Source: Flavobacterium fontis (GTDB taxonomy: Bacteria > Bacteroidota > Bacteroidia > Flavobacteriales > Flavobacteriaceae). From it: 64,000 nucleotides of DNA. Positions 35,883 to 45,200 of this stretch are shown piece after piece. The notes under the pieces are model-generated. The model saw nothing but the letters and a program-made list of their open reading frames with translations, was not told the origin of the DNA and made no database searches. Location: the NCBI RefSeq assembly GCF_900129405.1, contig NZ_FQVQ01000004.1:1-64000 (forward strand), written 5' to 3'. Both the position numbers and the translations under genes were made by a program. Positions within the stretch are counted from its first letter, which is position 1. Each line of letters starts with the position of its first letter.

Positions 35883-36606
35883 CAAATATTATTTTTCCTA
35901 AAGTCAGTAGTCCAATACCTAAAATCAAAAACAACGTAATTTGTTTAAAGCGATTTTGGTCTACATAGCGCAATATCCATTTGCCAATACCCGAACCGAT
36001 AAGGCTAATCCCAATTAAAACGGGAATCGCATAGATAATATCTTGGGTTACAAACCCATTTTTTGCATAAATTACTGTGCGTGAGGCATCAATGAGTAAA
36101 TCAATAGCGGCAGAAGTAGCAATAAATACATTTTTTTCAAGATTAAATGCTGCCATCGTCAATCCGCGAATGGCACCACCAGTTCCCATTAATCCCGCTG
36201 AAAATCCCGAAAGCACTCCCCCTAGCACAGCATTTTTGGTTGTTGGCAACAGCGCTCTTTGGGGATTACGAATGAAAAACAAACTGAAAATAGTCAAGAA
36301 TATTCCTAGAAATAGTTCCAAAAGTTGAGACGACAGGTAAGGCGTAAGGAGGCCTCCGAGTAAAACAAATACCACTGAAGGAATCCCCATGGTGAGTAAA
36401 AGTTGCCGATGGAACCCTTTTCTGAAGAGTGCAATTTTGGTCACGTTACTCGCTAGGTGTAGAACAGCGGTGAGTCCCAACACATGGTGAAAGTCAAAGT
36501 AAAAATTAGCAATAGGGACAAAGAACACCGAAGAGCCGAAGCCTCCCACAGTACCCACAATTTCAGCCAGTAAGGTGAGAAACAAAAAACCAATGTCCCA
36601 ACGCAT
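35872..36606 (-). CDS. Sulfite exporter TauE/SafE-family permease
   Basis: A 244-residue membrane protein with about eight hydrophobic segments. The family's two half-motifs are recognisable (GTVGGFGSSVFFVP near 17-30 and FSAGLMGTGGAIRG near 130). Members export or import small organic or sulfur anions; the substrate here is unknown. It begins 1 base after the stop of the YbaB gene, so the two are one transcript. Confidence 0.88.
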   Translation of the reverse strand: MRWDIGFLFLTLLAEIVGTVGGFGSSVFFVPIANFYFDFHHVLGLTAVLHLASNVTKIALFRKGFHRQLLLTMGIPSVVFVLLGGLLTPYLSSQLLELFLGIFLTIFSLFFIRNPQRALLPTTKNAVLGGVLSGFSAGLMGTGGAIRGLTMAAFNLEKNVFIATSAAIDLLIDASRTVIYAKNGFVTQDIIYAIPVLIGISLIGSGIGKWILRYVDQNRFKQITLFLILGIGLLTLGKIIFAKI

Positions 36607-36607
36607 A

Positions 36608-36931
36608 CTATCGGAATAAATTCATACCGGGAATATTCGGAAGTCCTTCTTTGGCTACAGCGCCTAATTCTGTTTCATTTACTTGCGTAGCTTTGGCAAT
36701 AGCTTTGTTAAGAACGTTAACTAAGTAATCTTCCAACATTTCTTTATCGTTCAATAACGAATCATCAATCTGAATAGAACGAATAGTACGGTTGGCCGTA
36801 ATTGTAACGGCTAATAAACCATCCGTACTTTTTTCATCGACCAAAACAGTGTCTAATCGTTGTTTTGTTTCTTCTATTTTTTGCTGGGTTTCTTGTAATT
36901 TACCCATCATTCCCATTAAATCGCCAAACAT
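36608..36931 (-). CDS. YbaB/EbfC-family nucleoid-associated protein
   Basis: A 107-residue protein with the YbaB pattern: an N-terminal coiled helix ([20 protein letters not shown]), a central beta hairpin with [13 protein letters not shown], and a C-terminal helix with [10 protein letters not shown]. YbaB dimers bind DNA as tweezers. In many bacteria the gene sits beside dnaX/recR; here it precedes the TauE/SafE gene instead. A TACATTTG box lies at 36953-36960 on the same strand. Confidence 0.9.
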   Translation of the reverse strand: MFGDLMGMMGKLQETQQKIEETKQRLDTVLVDEKSTDGLLAVTITANRTIRSIQIDDSLLNDKEMLEDYLVNVLNKAIAKATQVNETELGAVAKEGLPNIPGMNLFR

Positions 36932-37010
36932 ATTTTTTTACTTTATTTTACACAAATGTACATAATAATCTTGTTAAAGAATTGGTTGAAAATTTAAGTT
37001 TTTCATGCAA

Positions 37011-37038
37011 CACCGCCCGTAATCGCGGTGTATCTTTG
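37011..37038 (+). promoter_or_regulatory. Promoter box TATCTTTG abutted by inverted repeat
   Basis: TATCTTTG at 37031-37038 is a perfect -7 match 20 bases before the oligopeptidase ATG. Immediately upstream is a 6-bp inverted repeat CACCGC/GCGGTG (37011-37016, 37025-37030) with an 8-base spacer. It occupies the spacer of the promoter and could be an operator. Confidence 0.45.
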
Positions 37039-37058
37039 CAAAAATAAGTTTAGTATAT

Positions 37059-39116
37059 ATGTCTACTCCTCAAACGCCCAAAGCGAAAAAAAATCCCCAT
37101 CGTTTGATTCACCACAATCATGAACGTATTGATGATTATTTTTGGTTGAATGACCGCGAAAATCCGGAAGTTATTGCCTATTTGGAACAAGAAAATGCGT
37201 ATTATCAAGCGGTAACGGCGCCCACTAAAGAATTGCAAGAGGCTTTGTTTGTGGAAATGAAAAGTCGCATTAAAGAAGACGACAGTTCGGTCCCTTATTT
37301 TTACAATGGATATTACTACATCACACGTTTTGAAAAAGGGGGTGATTATCCAATTTACACACGACGAAAGGGAAGCATGGAAGCTCCAGAGTGCCTCCTT
37401 TTTGATGGTAACGAAATGGCAAAAGGGCATTCCTATTTTCATTTAACGGGATTATCGATCAGTGATGATAATGGTTGGGTGTCGTTTGGCGTTGATACGG
37501 TTTCCCGACGTCAGTACAGTATTCAAATAAAAAATCTTGAAACCGGTGAAATTTTACCGTATACAATTCAAAATACTACCGGTGGCGCGGTTTGGTCGGC
37601 GGATGGAAAGTACTTATTTTACAGTCGAAAAGACCCAAAAACATTGCGTTCAGACAGTATTTATCGACATGCTTTAGGCACAGATCCAAGCCAAGATATT
37701 AAGGTGTATTTTGAAGCCGATGCCACGTTTGACGTTTCGGTATTCAAGTCCAAGTCACGCGAATACATCATGATTGCCTCCGAGAGCACGCTTACTTCAG
37801 AGTATAGATTTATAAAGGCATCACAACCCTCAGCAGATTTCCAACTTTTTCAACCGCGCGTTCGGGGATTAGAGTACTCGGTATCGCATTACGGTTCCCA
37901 TTTTTATATTCTTACGAATAAAGACGAAGCGACCAATTTTAAATTGATGAAAACCGATGTCGCCCACACTGCAATGCCGCATTGGACGGAAGTAGTGCCG
38001 CATCGGGAAGATGTTTTGTTGGAAGGCATTGATATTTTTAGAGAATTTTTGGTGGTGTCTGAGCGTTACAACGGATTAAATGCCCTGCGAATAATACGTT
38101 GGGATGGTACCATGGATGAATACCTTCCGTTTGCCTCAGAGACCTACACGGCCTACACAACGACTAATGTTGATTTTGATACACCTTGGCTTCGCTATGC
38201 CTATCAATCGTTGGCGACTCCTGCATCGGTGATTGAATTTAACATGGTTACTCGTGAACAACGTATTTTGAAGGAACAAGAAGTGTTGGGTGGAAATTTT
38301 GACAAGAATAACTATATTGAAGAGCGTATTTGGGCCACTGCTGCCGATGGTGTTCAAGTGCCCATTTCTTTGGTGTATAGAAAAGGACTTCAAAAAAACC
38401 AATCCAATCCACTCTTACTCTACGGTTATGGTTCGTATGGTGTTACGCTTGAGCCCTATTTTTCTACCACTCGGTTAAGTCTTTTAGACCGCGGGTTTGT
38501 CTATGCTATGGCGCATGTACGAGGAGGGGAGGATTTAGGCCGGCGTTGGTATGAAACTGGGAAGTTATTGGAGAAACAAAATACGTTTACCGATTTCATC
38601 AATTGTGCAGAATTTTTAATCCAAGAAGGGTATACCAGCGCCTCGCATTTGTACGCTGAAGGCGGATCGGCGGGTGGCTTGTTGGTTGGAGCTGTGGCCA
38701 ACATGCGGCCCGATTTATTTCATGGGATTATTGCTCAAGTACCTTTTGTGGATGTAGTTACTACGATGTTGGACGACACGATTCCATTGACAACCGGTGA
38801 ATATGACGAATGGGGTAATCCCAACGACAAAGTTTATTACGATTACATGTTGTCATATTCCCCCTATGACAATGTTCGTGCACAGGATTACCCGCATATG
38901 TACATTTCGACTGGGTTGCACGATTCACAAGTACAATACTGGGAACCCGCCAAATGGGTCGCAAAATTAAGGGAGCTCAAAACCGATACCAATCTATTGT
39001 TTTTGGATACCAATATGGAGACGGGACACGGAGGTGCTTCGGGCCGATTTGAGGCGCTAAAAGAGGTGGCTAAAGAGTTTGCCTTTTTATTGGATTTAGA
39101 AAAAATTAAAAGTTAG
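37059..39116 (+). CDS. Oligopeptidase B-like S9 serine peptidase
   Basis: A 685-residue prolyl-oligopeptidase-family enzyme with an N-terminal seven-bladed beta-propeller (about 70-400) and a C-terminal alpha/beta hydrolase domain. The nucleophile is in GGSAGG (about residue 535), the Asp in STGLHDSQVQYWEPAKW (about 620), and the His in TGHGGASGRF (about 654). The DEWGNP and RGGEDLGR segments are typical of oligopeptidase B, which cleaves short peptides after Arg/Lys. No signal peptide is seen, so it is cytoplasmic. Confidence 0.92.
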   Translation: MSTPQTPKAKKNPHRLIHHNHERIDDYFWLNDRENPEVIAYLEQENAYYQAVTAPTKELQEALFVEMKSRIKEDDSSVPYFYNGYYYITRFEKGGDYPIYTRRKGSMEAPECLLFDGNEMAKGHSYFHLTGLSISDDNGWVSFGVDTVSRRQYSIQIKNLETGEILPYTIQNTTGGAVWSADGKYLFYSRKDPKTLRSDSIYRHALGTDPSQDIKVYFEADATFDVSVFKSKSREYIMIASESTLTSEYRFIKASQPSADFQLFQPRVRGLEYSVSHYGSHFYILTNKDEATNFKLMKTDVAHTAMPHWTEVVPHREDVLLEGIDIFREFLVVSERYNGLNALRIIRWDGTMDEYLPFASETYTAYTTTNVDFDTPWLRYAYQSLATPASVIEFNMVTREQRILKEQEVLGGNFDKNNYIEERIWATAADGVQVPISLVYRKGLQKNQSNPLLLYGYGSYGVTLEPYFSTTRLSLLDRGFVYAMAHVRGGEDLGRRWYETGKLLEKQNTFTDFINCAEFLIQEGYTSASHLYAEGGSAGGLLVGAVANMRPDLFHGIIAQVPFVDVVTTMLDDTIPLTTGEYDEWGNPNDKVYYDYMLSYSPYDNVRAQDYPHMYISTGLHDSQVQYWEPAKWVAKLRELKTDTNLLFLDTNMETGHGGASGRFEALKEVAKEFAFLLDLEKIKS

Positions 39117-39131
39117 TTTAAAATAATTTAC

Positions 39132-39139
39132 TAAATTTG
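39132..39139 (+). promoter_or_regulatory. Putative -7 box TAAATTTG for the cysteine-synthase-like gene
   Basis: A perfect TAnnTTTG match 59 bases before the ATG, leaving an about 52-base leader. The leader contains a GGGGG/CCCCC inverted repeat (about 39147-39180). Confidence 0.45.
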
Positions 39140-39198
39140 CAAGGTTTGGGGGCATTCCAAGTTCGTTAATCGATCCCCCTGACGCTAATCTGTTTTTT

Positions 39199-40239
39199 AT
39201 GAAAGAAACAATAAAAGCCTACAATAATGTACTCGAATTAATAGGGAATACACCGATTATTCGACTCAATAGGATTGCGGAGCATCTTTCAGGAAATTTC
39301 TTTGCTAAGGTTGAAGCATTCAATCCAGGCCATTCCACCAAAGACCGAATTGCCTTATACATTATTGAAGAAGCCGAACGTCGTGGAATACTTAAACCAG
39401 GCGATACCATTATTGAAACTACTTCGGGAAATACGGGCTTCAGTTTAGCCATGGTGAGCATCATCAAAGGGTATGATTGCATCTTGGCGGTAAGTTCCAA
39501 ATCCTCAAAGGATAAGATTGATATGTTGCGTTCAATGGGCGCTAAAGTATATGTTTGTCCCGCACACGTTTCTGCTGACGATGAGCGATCGTATTATTCT
39601 GTTGCCAAACGATTACACGAAGAGACAAAGGGATCTGTCTATATCAATCAGTATTTCAACGATTTAAATGTTGATGCACATTATAACACAACAGGACCTG
39701 AGATATGGGAGCAAACGGGGGGACAAATAACCCACTTAGTTGCTTGTAGTGGAACAGGAGGTACGATATCAGGTACTGCACGTTTCTTAAAAGAGAAAAA
39801 TCCTGCGATTCGAATTTTAGGCGTTGATGCTTTTGGTTCCGTATTAAAAAAATACCACGAAACCAAGGAATTCGATACGGCAGAGATTTATCCATATCGC
39901 ATAGAAGGTTTGGGTAAAAATTTGATTCCTACCGCTACAGACTTTGATGTAATTGATAAATTCATGAAAGTAAGCGATGAAGAAAGTGCGCATACTGCAC
40001 GAGAAATTGCAAAGAAAGAAGGTTTATTTGTGGGGTACACAAGTGGTGCTGCCTTTCAAGCGGTAAAACAATTTGCTGAAGAAGGTGAATTTACAGCCGA
40101 AAGCAATGTGGTAATTGTATTCCCCGATCACGGTTCACGCTACATGAGTAAGGTATTCAGTGACGAGTGGATGAGTGAACAAGGATTCTTTGACAGTGTC
40201 AATGCAGAAGAAGTTCAAAAAATTGAATTTATAAAGTAA
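39199..40239 (+). CDS. PLP-dependent cysteine synthase / cystathionine beta-synthase-like protein
   Basis: A 346-residue fold-type II PLP enzyme with [10 protein letters not shown] at the start, the PLP lysine in [10 protein letters not shown] (about residue 48), the substrate loop [12 protein letters not shown], and the phosphate-binding [13 protein letters not shown]. The C-terminal tail is longer than in CysK (about 20 residues more), and the usual PGGSVKDR motif reads PGHSTKDR. It could be O-acetylserine sulfhydrylase or a CBS without regulatory domain. It is monocistronic, between a promoter box and a terminator. Confidence 0.88.
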   Translation: MKETIKAYNNVLELIGNTPIIRLNRIAEHLSGNFFAKVEAFNPGHSTKDRIALYIIEEAERRGILKPGDTIIETTSGNTGFSLAMVSIIKGYDCILAVSSKSSKDKIDMLRSMGAKVYVCPAHVSADDERSYYSVAKRLHEETKGSVYINQYFNDLNVDAHYNTTGPEIWEQTGGQITHLVACSGTGGTISGTARFLKEKNPAIRILGVDAFGSVLKKYHETKEFDTAEIYPYRIEGLGKNLIPTATDFDVIDKFMKVSDEESAHTAREIAKKEGLFVGYTSGAAFQAVKQFAEEGEFTAESNVVIVFPDHGSRYMSKVFSDEWMSEQGFFDSVNAEEVQKIEFIK

Positions 40240-40242
40240 ATA

Positions 40243-40270
40243 AAAATCCGGTGGTAAGCCGGATTTTTTT
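40243..40270 (+). terminator. Rho-independent terminator after the cysteine-synthase-like gene
   Basis: An 8-bp stem AAATCCGG/CCGGATTT with a 7-base loop and a T run. The last bases overlap the stop codon of the convergent gene. Confidence 0.82.
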
Positions 40271-40664
40271 ATGGTACATTCTTTTTCGTTTTTACTCGAA
40301 CAATATCTTCCAAAACCGCTCGGGTTTCATAATTGACAATTTTCAATTGAATGGTATCCTTTAGTGTCGTGTAGCCTTCAATCCAATACAATTTACCATC
40401 CTCGTATTTTACATTGCTTTTATCAAAATCGACATCGCCGTAGGTTAACGTATTTTTGATGTCAATGGTATCAATCCAGTCTTCGGCGAGTTTTCGTGAC
40501 GCTTCTAAACTATATTTTAGGGGTTTTGTTCGAATGTTATTGAGTACCCGTTCATTGGGAAAGTAACTGCAACGGGTGTCTTTTCCGGTCAAGACAAAAG
40601 CAACAAATAAGGCTCCCAGTAAAACTCCAAAGCTGTAGTAGGCGAGGCGTTGATAAAATTTCAT
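40269..40664 (-). CDS. Conserved membrane-anchored hypothetical protein (possibly DUF4258)
   Basis: A 131-residue protein with one N-terminal membrane helix (about 8-27) and a periplasmic or cytoplasmic beta-rich domain containing NTLTYGDVDFDKSNV. It resembles a flavobacterial family that I recall being annotated DUF4258; function unknown. A TACTTTTG box at 40678-40685 lies 13 bases before the ATG, so the leader is very short. alanine dehydrogenase follows downstream on the same strand only via a separate 3' position, so no operon is implied. Confidence 0.72.
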   Translation of the reverse strand: MKFYQRLAYYSFGVLLGALFVAFVLTGKDTRCSYFPNERVLNNIRTKPLKYSLEASRKLAEDWIDTIDIKNTLTYGDVDFDKSNVKYEDGKLYWIEGYTTLKDTIQLKIVNYETRAVLEDIVRVKTKKNVP

Positions 40665-40708
40665 AGCATATTTTTTGCAAAAGTAAAGAATCTCGTGCCG
40701 TTTCGGTA

Positions 40709-41902
40709 TTAAAATACAATTAAATTAATGTCGCTATCGGGCAAATGGAACCAATCGCCAATTGATTTATTGGTTAAAATTCCATGGTAATAATAAACCC
40801 CATTTTTCAATCCTTTGCTCAATCGCAATGCATTTTCCATACCGCCATCTTCGGCGATTTGCAACAAATAAGGCATGATAATATTGCTGATGGAGAGCGA
40901 AGCCGTTTTGGAATAGCGCGATGGTATATTGGGAACGCAATAATGGATAACGTCATTTTTAATAAAGGTTGGCTTTTCATGGGTCGTTATCTCTGAGGTT
41001 TCAAAACAGCCTCCAGTATCGATACTCACATCCACGATAACAGCTCCTTTTTTCATCAAATCGACCATCCCTTCGGTAACCACAACTGGGCAACGATCTT
41101 TACCTCGCATTGCACCTATCGCTACATCACAGCGGCGTAGCGCTTTTTGCAATGCTTTGGGTTCGATAGTGGAGGTAAAAACCCGCTGACTAAGGTTGTT
41201 TTGTAATCGGCGTAATTTGGTGATAGAATTATCAAACACTTTGACATTGGCACCCAATCCAATTGCGGTTCGAGCCGCAAATTCGCCTACCGTTCCCGCG
41301 CCAATAATTACAACATCGGTAGGGGGGACACCATTGATATTTCCAAACAAAAGTCCTTTCCCAAAGCTGTTGTTGATCATTAATTCGGCTGCAATAAGTA
41401 TCGAAGCCGTGCCTGCTATTTCACTCAGCGATTTTACGGCAGGATATGAACCGTCTTCATCTTTGATGTATTCAAACGCTAGGGCCGTTATTTTTTTCTT
41501 GGACAAAGCCTCGAAGTACTCTTTTTTTCGCGTTTTAATTTGCAAGGCAGAAATTAGAATTGTTCCTGCTTGCATCATTTCAATCTCAGCCATGGTGGGC
41601 GGTTCCACTTTTAAGAGCATGGGACAACTGAACACTTTTTGGGTGTCGTTGGTGATTTCTGCGCCGGCATCACGGTATTCGTTGTCGGTGTAACTTGAAC
41701 TTAAACCCGCGCCAGCCTCCATCATCACTCGATGTCCGTGGGAAGTAAGAGAATTAACGGCGTCAGGGGTGAGACAGATACGACGTTCTTGATAACTCGT
41801 CTCTTTAGGAATTCCAATAAACAATTCCGATTTATGGCGGGCAATTTCTAATTTTTCTTCTTGAGGAATTAATTGTTCCGGACTGAAAGGGGTCAGTGGC
41901 AT
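40709..41902 (-). CDS. ald: Alanine dehydrogenase
   Basis: A 397-residue NAD-dependent enzyme of the AlaDH/PNT family that interconverts alanine and pyruvate plus ammonia. Motifs: GIPKETSYQERRICLTPDAV at the N-terminal domain, and the Rossmann nucleotide loop VVIIGAGTVGEFAARTA (about 208-224). It is about 25 residues longer than typical AlaDH because of an N-terminal extension (PLTPFSPEQLIPQEEK), common in Bacteroidota. It is the third gene of the porX-tsaE-ald series, 34 bases after tsaE. Confidence 0.9.
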   Translation of the reverse strand: MPLTPFSPEQLIPQEEKLEIARHKSELFIGIPKETSYQERRICLTPDAVNSLTSHGHRVMMEAGAGLSSSYTDNEYRDAGAEITNDTQKVFSCPMLLKVEPPTMAEIEMMQAGTILISALQIKTRKKEYFEALSKKKITALAFEYIKDEDGSYPAVKSLSEIAGTASILIAAELMINNSFGKGLLFGNINGVPPTDVVIIGAGTVGEFAARTAIGLGANVKVFDNSITKLRRLQNNLSQRVFTSTIEPKALQKALRRCDVAIGAMRGKDRCPVVVTEGMVDLMKKGAVIVDVSIDTGGCFETSEITTHEKPTFIKNDVIHYCVPNIPSRYSKTASLSISNIIMPYLLQIAEDGGMENALRLSKGLKNGVYYYHGILTNKSIGDWFHLPDSDINLIVF

Positions 41903-41936
41903 ACCGTACTATATTTTCTTCTAAAGTATAAAAAAT

Positions 41937-42350
41937 CTATGAGACCTGCAATGCCAATTTTCTTTTTCCATCGGGGAGTACGCTCAAGTCAACTCGAGCA
42001 TACTGATCGGGCAAAAGGTTGGGGATTTTTTCAGCCCATTCGATAAAACACCAATGTCCCGAATACAAGTAATCTTCAATCCCAAAGTCGAGCGCTTCCA
42101 TTTCCGATTTTAAGCGATACATATCAAAATGATAAATCTTTTCGCCTTGTTGATTTTCGTATTCATTGACTAGGGAAAAAGTGGGACTGCTTGTGGCCTC
42201 ATTGACACCCAACGTTTGTGACAAAACCTTGATAAGTGTGGTTTTACCGGCTCCCATTGGGCCATTAAACACCATAACCTTTGCTGGGTTTTCGTGGAGA
42301 ATTTTTTGGGCCACTTGAGTAATTTCATCCAATGAAAAAAGAATTTCCAT
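41937..42350 (-). CDS. tsaE: tRNA threonylcarbamoyladenosine biosynthesis ATPase TsaE
   Basis: A 137-residue P-loop protein with Walker A NGPMGAGKTTL (about 29-39), SSPTFSLVNEY and HFDMYRL segments that define TsaE. It supports the TsaBDE complex that transfers threonylcarbamoyl to A37 of ANN-reading tRNAs; a YrdC-type synthase for the donor is encoded at 3713-4333. It begins 3 bases after the porX stop, so the genes are co-transcribed, a linkage seen in other flavobacteria. Confidence 0.93.
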   Translation of the reverse strand: MEILFSLDEITQVAQKILHENPAKVMVFNGPMGAGKTTLIKVLSQTLGVNEATSSPTFSLVNEYENQQGEKIYHFDMYRLKSEMEALDFGIEDYLYSGHWCFIEWAEKIPNLLPDQYARVDLSVLPDGKRKLALQVS

Positions 42351-42353
42351 AGG

Positions 42354-43907
42354 TTATCTCGGATTTAAAACAATAAAGGGAATAATCATCTCTTCCAACG
42401 AAATACCACCGTGTTGGTACGTATTTCGGTAATAACTTACATAATGATTATAGTTATTAACATAGGCCAAAAATAAGTCGTTTTTTGCAAAAATAAAGGA
42501 GCTACTCATATTAATCGCGGGTAATCCTACTTTTTTGGGGTCTTTAACAACGTAGACATCTTTATCTTCGTAAGTGAGACTTCTTCCGGTTTTATAGCGT
42601 AAGTTGAGACTCGTGTTTTTATCGCCAATCACTTTCGAAGGATTTTTCACATTGATGGTGCCGTGATCGGTGGTAATGATTAGTTTGAAACCTAACTTTT
42701 GGGCTTGTTGAATGATTTCCAAAAGGGGGGAATTTTTAAACCAGCTCAAGGTGAGTGAACGGTATGCTTTATCGTCGGAGGCGAGTTCTTTGACTACTTC
42801 CATTTCAGTTTTGGCATGCGACAACATGTCCACAAAATTGTAAACAACTGCGACCAATTGATTGTCTTTTAAGCCACGGAAATTTTCGGCTAATTTTTTT
42901 CCCGTTTGAAAATTTGTAATCTTAAAATAATCGTGTTTTATGTTTAACCCCAAGCGTTTCAAATGGGCGGTTAAAAATTCGGCTTCAAAATTATTTTTCC
43001 CCCCTTCATAGGTGTCGTTTTTCCAATACTGAGGAAACTGTTTTTCCATGTCAGCGGGTAATAGTCCCGAAAATAGAGCATTACGCGCATACTGTGTAGC
43101 TGTGGGTAACATGGCAAAATAGGGGAGTTCTTTTTCGACTTTATAATAGGTATTTACCGAAGACTCCATTGCTTTCCACTGGTCATAGCGCATATTATCG
43201 ACCACTATAAACAGAATCGGCTTCTCCTTTTTTACCAGTTCGGGAACCACCCATTCTCTAAACACCGTATGCGAGAGTATTGGTTTTTCGGCTTTGGGAT
43301 CAAACCAATCTTCGTAATTCCGTTCGATGAATTTTCCAAATTGGAAATTAGCCTCTTGCTTTTGCGATTCAAGGATATTGATTAAATTGGAATCTTCGGT
43401 ATGTTCCAATTCCAATTCCCAAAACAATAACTTTTTATAGACTTCAACCCAATCGGTATAGGAACGCGCCATTCCCATATCCATCGCGATTTTGCGAAAT
43501 TCTTTTTGATAGTCAAGGGTTGTTTTCTCAGAAATAAGACGTGAATGGTCCAAGTTTTTCTTCAAACTCAAAAGAATCTGATTGGGATTGACGGGTTTAA
43601 TAAGATAATCGGCGATTTTGGATCCAATGGCTTCTTCCATGATAAATTCCTCTTCGCTCTTGGTGATCATGATGATTGGAGTGGATGATTTTTTCTCTTT
43701 CATTTCAGAAAGCACTTCCAATCCCGATAATCCAGGCATGTTTTCATCCAGAAAAACCACGTCAAAATTTTCATCTTGAAAAATATCCAAGGCATCACGA
43801 CCGTTGTTGCAGGTCGTTACATGGTAGTTTTTTTGTTCAAGAAAAAGGATATGGGGTTTAAGCAAATCGATTTCGTCGTCAACCCAAAGTATTTTAATCG
43901 AATTCAT
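42354..43907 (-). CDS. porX: T9SS response regulator PorX (receiver plus PglZ phosphatase domain)
   Basis: A 517-residue protein. Residues 1-120 are a receiver domain: acidic pocket VDDE, phospho-Asp54 in VVFLDENMPG, Thr/Lys in MITKS and LIKP. Residues about 200-517 are a PglZ/alkaline-phosphatase-like domain with metal-binding FIVVDNMRYDQW and TTDHGT. PorX, with the kinase PorY and sigma factor SigP, controls type IX secretion in Porphyromonas and Flavobacterium; its phosphodiesterase domain hydrolyses oligonucleotides. porY is not in the window. The gene heads the porX-tsaE-ald unit. Confidence 0.93.
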   Translation of the reverse strand: MNSIKILWVDDEIDLLKPHILFLEQKNYHVTTCNNGRDALDIFQDENFDVVFLDENMPGLSGLEVLSEMKEKKSSTPIIMITKSEEEFIMEEAIGSKIADYLIKPVNPNQILLSLKKNLDHSRLISEKTTLDYQKEFRKIAMDMGMARSYTDWVEVYKKLLFWELELEHTEDSNLINILESQKQEANFQFGKFIERNYEDWFDPKAEKPILSHTVFREWVVPELVKKEKPILFIVVDNMRYDQWKAMESSVNTYYKVEKELPYFAMLPTATQYARNALFSGLLPADMEKQFPQYWKNDTYEGGKNNFEAEFLTAHLKRLGLNIKHDYFKITNFQTGKKLAENFRGLKDNQLVAVVYNFVDMLSHAKTEMEVVKELASDDKAYRSLTLSWFKNSPLLEIIQQAQKLGFKLIITTDHGTINVKNPSKVIGDKNTSLNLRYKTGRSLTYEDKDVYVVKDPKKVGLPAINMSSSFIFAKNDLFLAYVNNYNHYVSYYRNTYQHGGISLEEMIIPFIVLNPR

Positions 43908-44064
43908 CTGGTCGTATTTTGGTGCAAGTTACTATTCCTTAAACGATAAATCTCGTAAAAATTGTATAAAAAAAAGAGTGAATTTGAAGGGTATTGGCCT
44001 AACTCCTTTAAAACTAGATTCATTCGTTACATTGAGAAATTAACAATTTTGACTGAGAATTGTG

Positions 44065-44096
44065 TTGTTTTCTTCATAATTAATACACTATTTTTG
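44065..44096 (+). promoter_or_regulatory. Promoter: -33 TTG and -7 TATTTTTG
   Basis: TTG at 44065-44067 and TATTTTTG at 44089-44096 with a 21-base spacer, an excellent Bacteroidota promoter, 25 bases before the serine hydrolase ATG. Confidence 0.6.
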
Positions 44097-44121
44097 CGTT
44101 ATTAGAATTCAAATAGTAAGA

Positions 44122-45132
44122 ATGACTCGAATCTTAAACTTTAAAATCAACTTTAAATACGTTTCTGTTTTAGTATTTATCTCTGTTATAGCCACTTACT
44201 TTATTACACAGCATTTTTTTGTCGACAAAACCAGTGAAACTTCAACCAGTGTAGCGAATACCTTACAAGTAAAGCGATTAGAGGGTTATCGTTATGTGAA
44301 GCCCTTGTTGTATGTTGATCAAGATGAATCATCGGACCTGACTTCTATGAAGGCGGAGGTTCAAAATATTATTCAGGCATTTCAACAAAAGAATGTAATT
44401 AAGTCCGCTTCCGTATATCTCAAAGATTACAATACCAATGATTGGATGGGCATCAATTTGGAGGAAAAGTTCAAACCTGGTTCGCTTTTGAAAGTTCCTG
44501 AGTTGATAGCTTTTTTGAAGATGAATGAAAAAAATCCGGGACTATTGGACAAAAAAATACTTTTCAACAAAATATATAAAGCTGACAAAAAACCTTTATT
44601 TACCTCCAAATCGATTGCGTTTGGTCAATCCTATTCGATTCGGGAATTGTTGTACTACATGATTGTTTATTCTGATAACAATGCCACGTATCTTTTGAAT
44701 GAAAATATCGATGTTGAAGTATTTAAAAATGTTTTTACCGATTTAGGGTTGGCTGCCCCTGATTGGAATGCTACTGATTATTTTATCACTTCCTACGAGA
44801 TTTCTTTGTTCATGCGAGCTTTGTATAATGCCTCCTATCTCACGGTAAAAGACTCTGAATACGCGGCTTCTTTATTGAGTAAATCCAATTTCAAGCAAGG
44901 GGTTTTGGCAGGGATTCCTTCCAACAATGATTTTTTTCACAAATTTGGAGAAGCGGGTGATGCCGTGGAAAAACAGCTGCATGAAACCGTGGTCGTTTAC
45001 ACCCAAAACAGGGCTTATCTACTCACTATTATGACTAAAGGTAATGATTTTAAAACGTTGCCTGAGGTTTTAAAACAAATTTCAGCGGCCGTTTACCGCA
45101 ATCTTGCAGGACAAGCACAACAAGCACTTTAA
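44122..45132 (+). CDS. Membrane-anchored serine hydrolase, class A beta-lactamase-like
   Basis: A 336-residue protein with an N-terminal membrane helix (about 12-33) and a periplasmic serine-hydrolase domain. SxxK is seen as GSLLKVP (Ser about 121), and the second motif as YSDNNAT (SDN, about 184). The third K[TS]G motif of beta-lactamases is not clear; KFGEAGD is the best candidate. It may be a peptidase or penicillin-interacting protein rather than a resistance enzyme. It has a strong promoter of its own. Confidence 0.82.
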   Translation: MTRILNFKINFKYVSVLVFISVIATYFITQHFFVDKTSETSTSVANTLQVKRLEGYRYVKPLLYVDQDESSDLTSMKAEVQNIIQAFQQKNVIKSASVYLKDYNTNDWMGINLEEKFKPGSLLKVPELIAFLKMNEKNPGLLDKKILFNKIYKADKKPLFTSKSIAFGQSYSIRELLYYMIVYSDNNATYLLNENIDVEVFKNVFTDLGLAAPDWNATDYFITSYEISLFMRALYNASYLTVKDSEYAASLLSKSNFKQGVLAGIPSNNDFFHKFGEAGDAVEKQLHETVVVYTQNRAYLLTIMTKGNDFKTLPEVLKQISAAVYRNLAGQAQQAL

Positions 45133-45200
45133 TTGATAGGGGGAATTTATTGAACAAAATTGAACCTTTTTTCTGGCGCGACTTTTGCTAGATTTTGTTC

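Noticed and set aside
39147..39180. Riboswitch upstream of the cysteine-synthase-like gene
   Set aside because: Only a GGGGG/CCCCC pairing with a long loop is visible; no SAM or other known riboswitch core could be recognised.
44122..45132. Antibiotic-resistance beta-lactamase
   Set aside because: SxxK and SDN motifs are present but no convincing KTG box; only a general serine-hydrolase call is supported.
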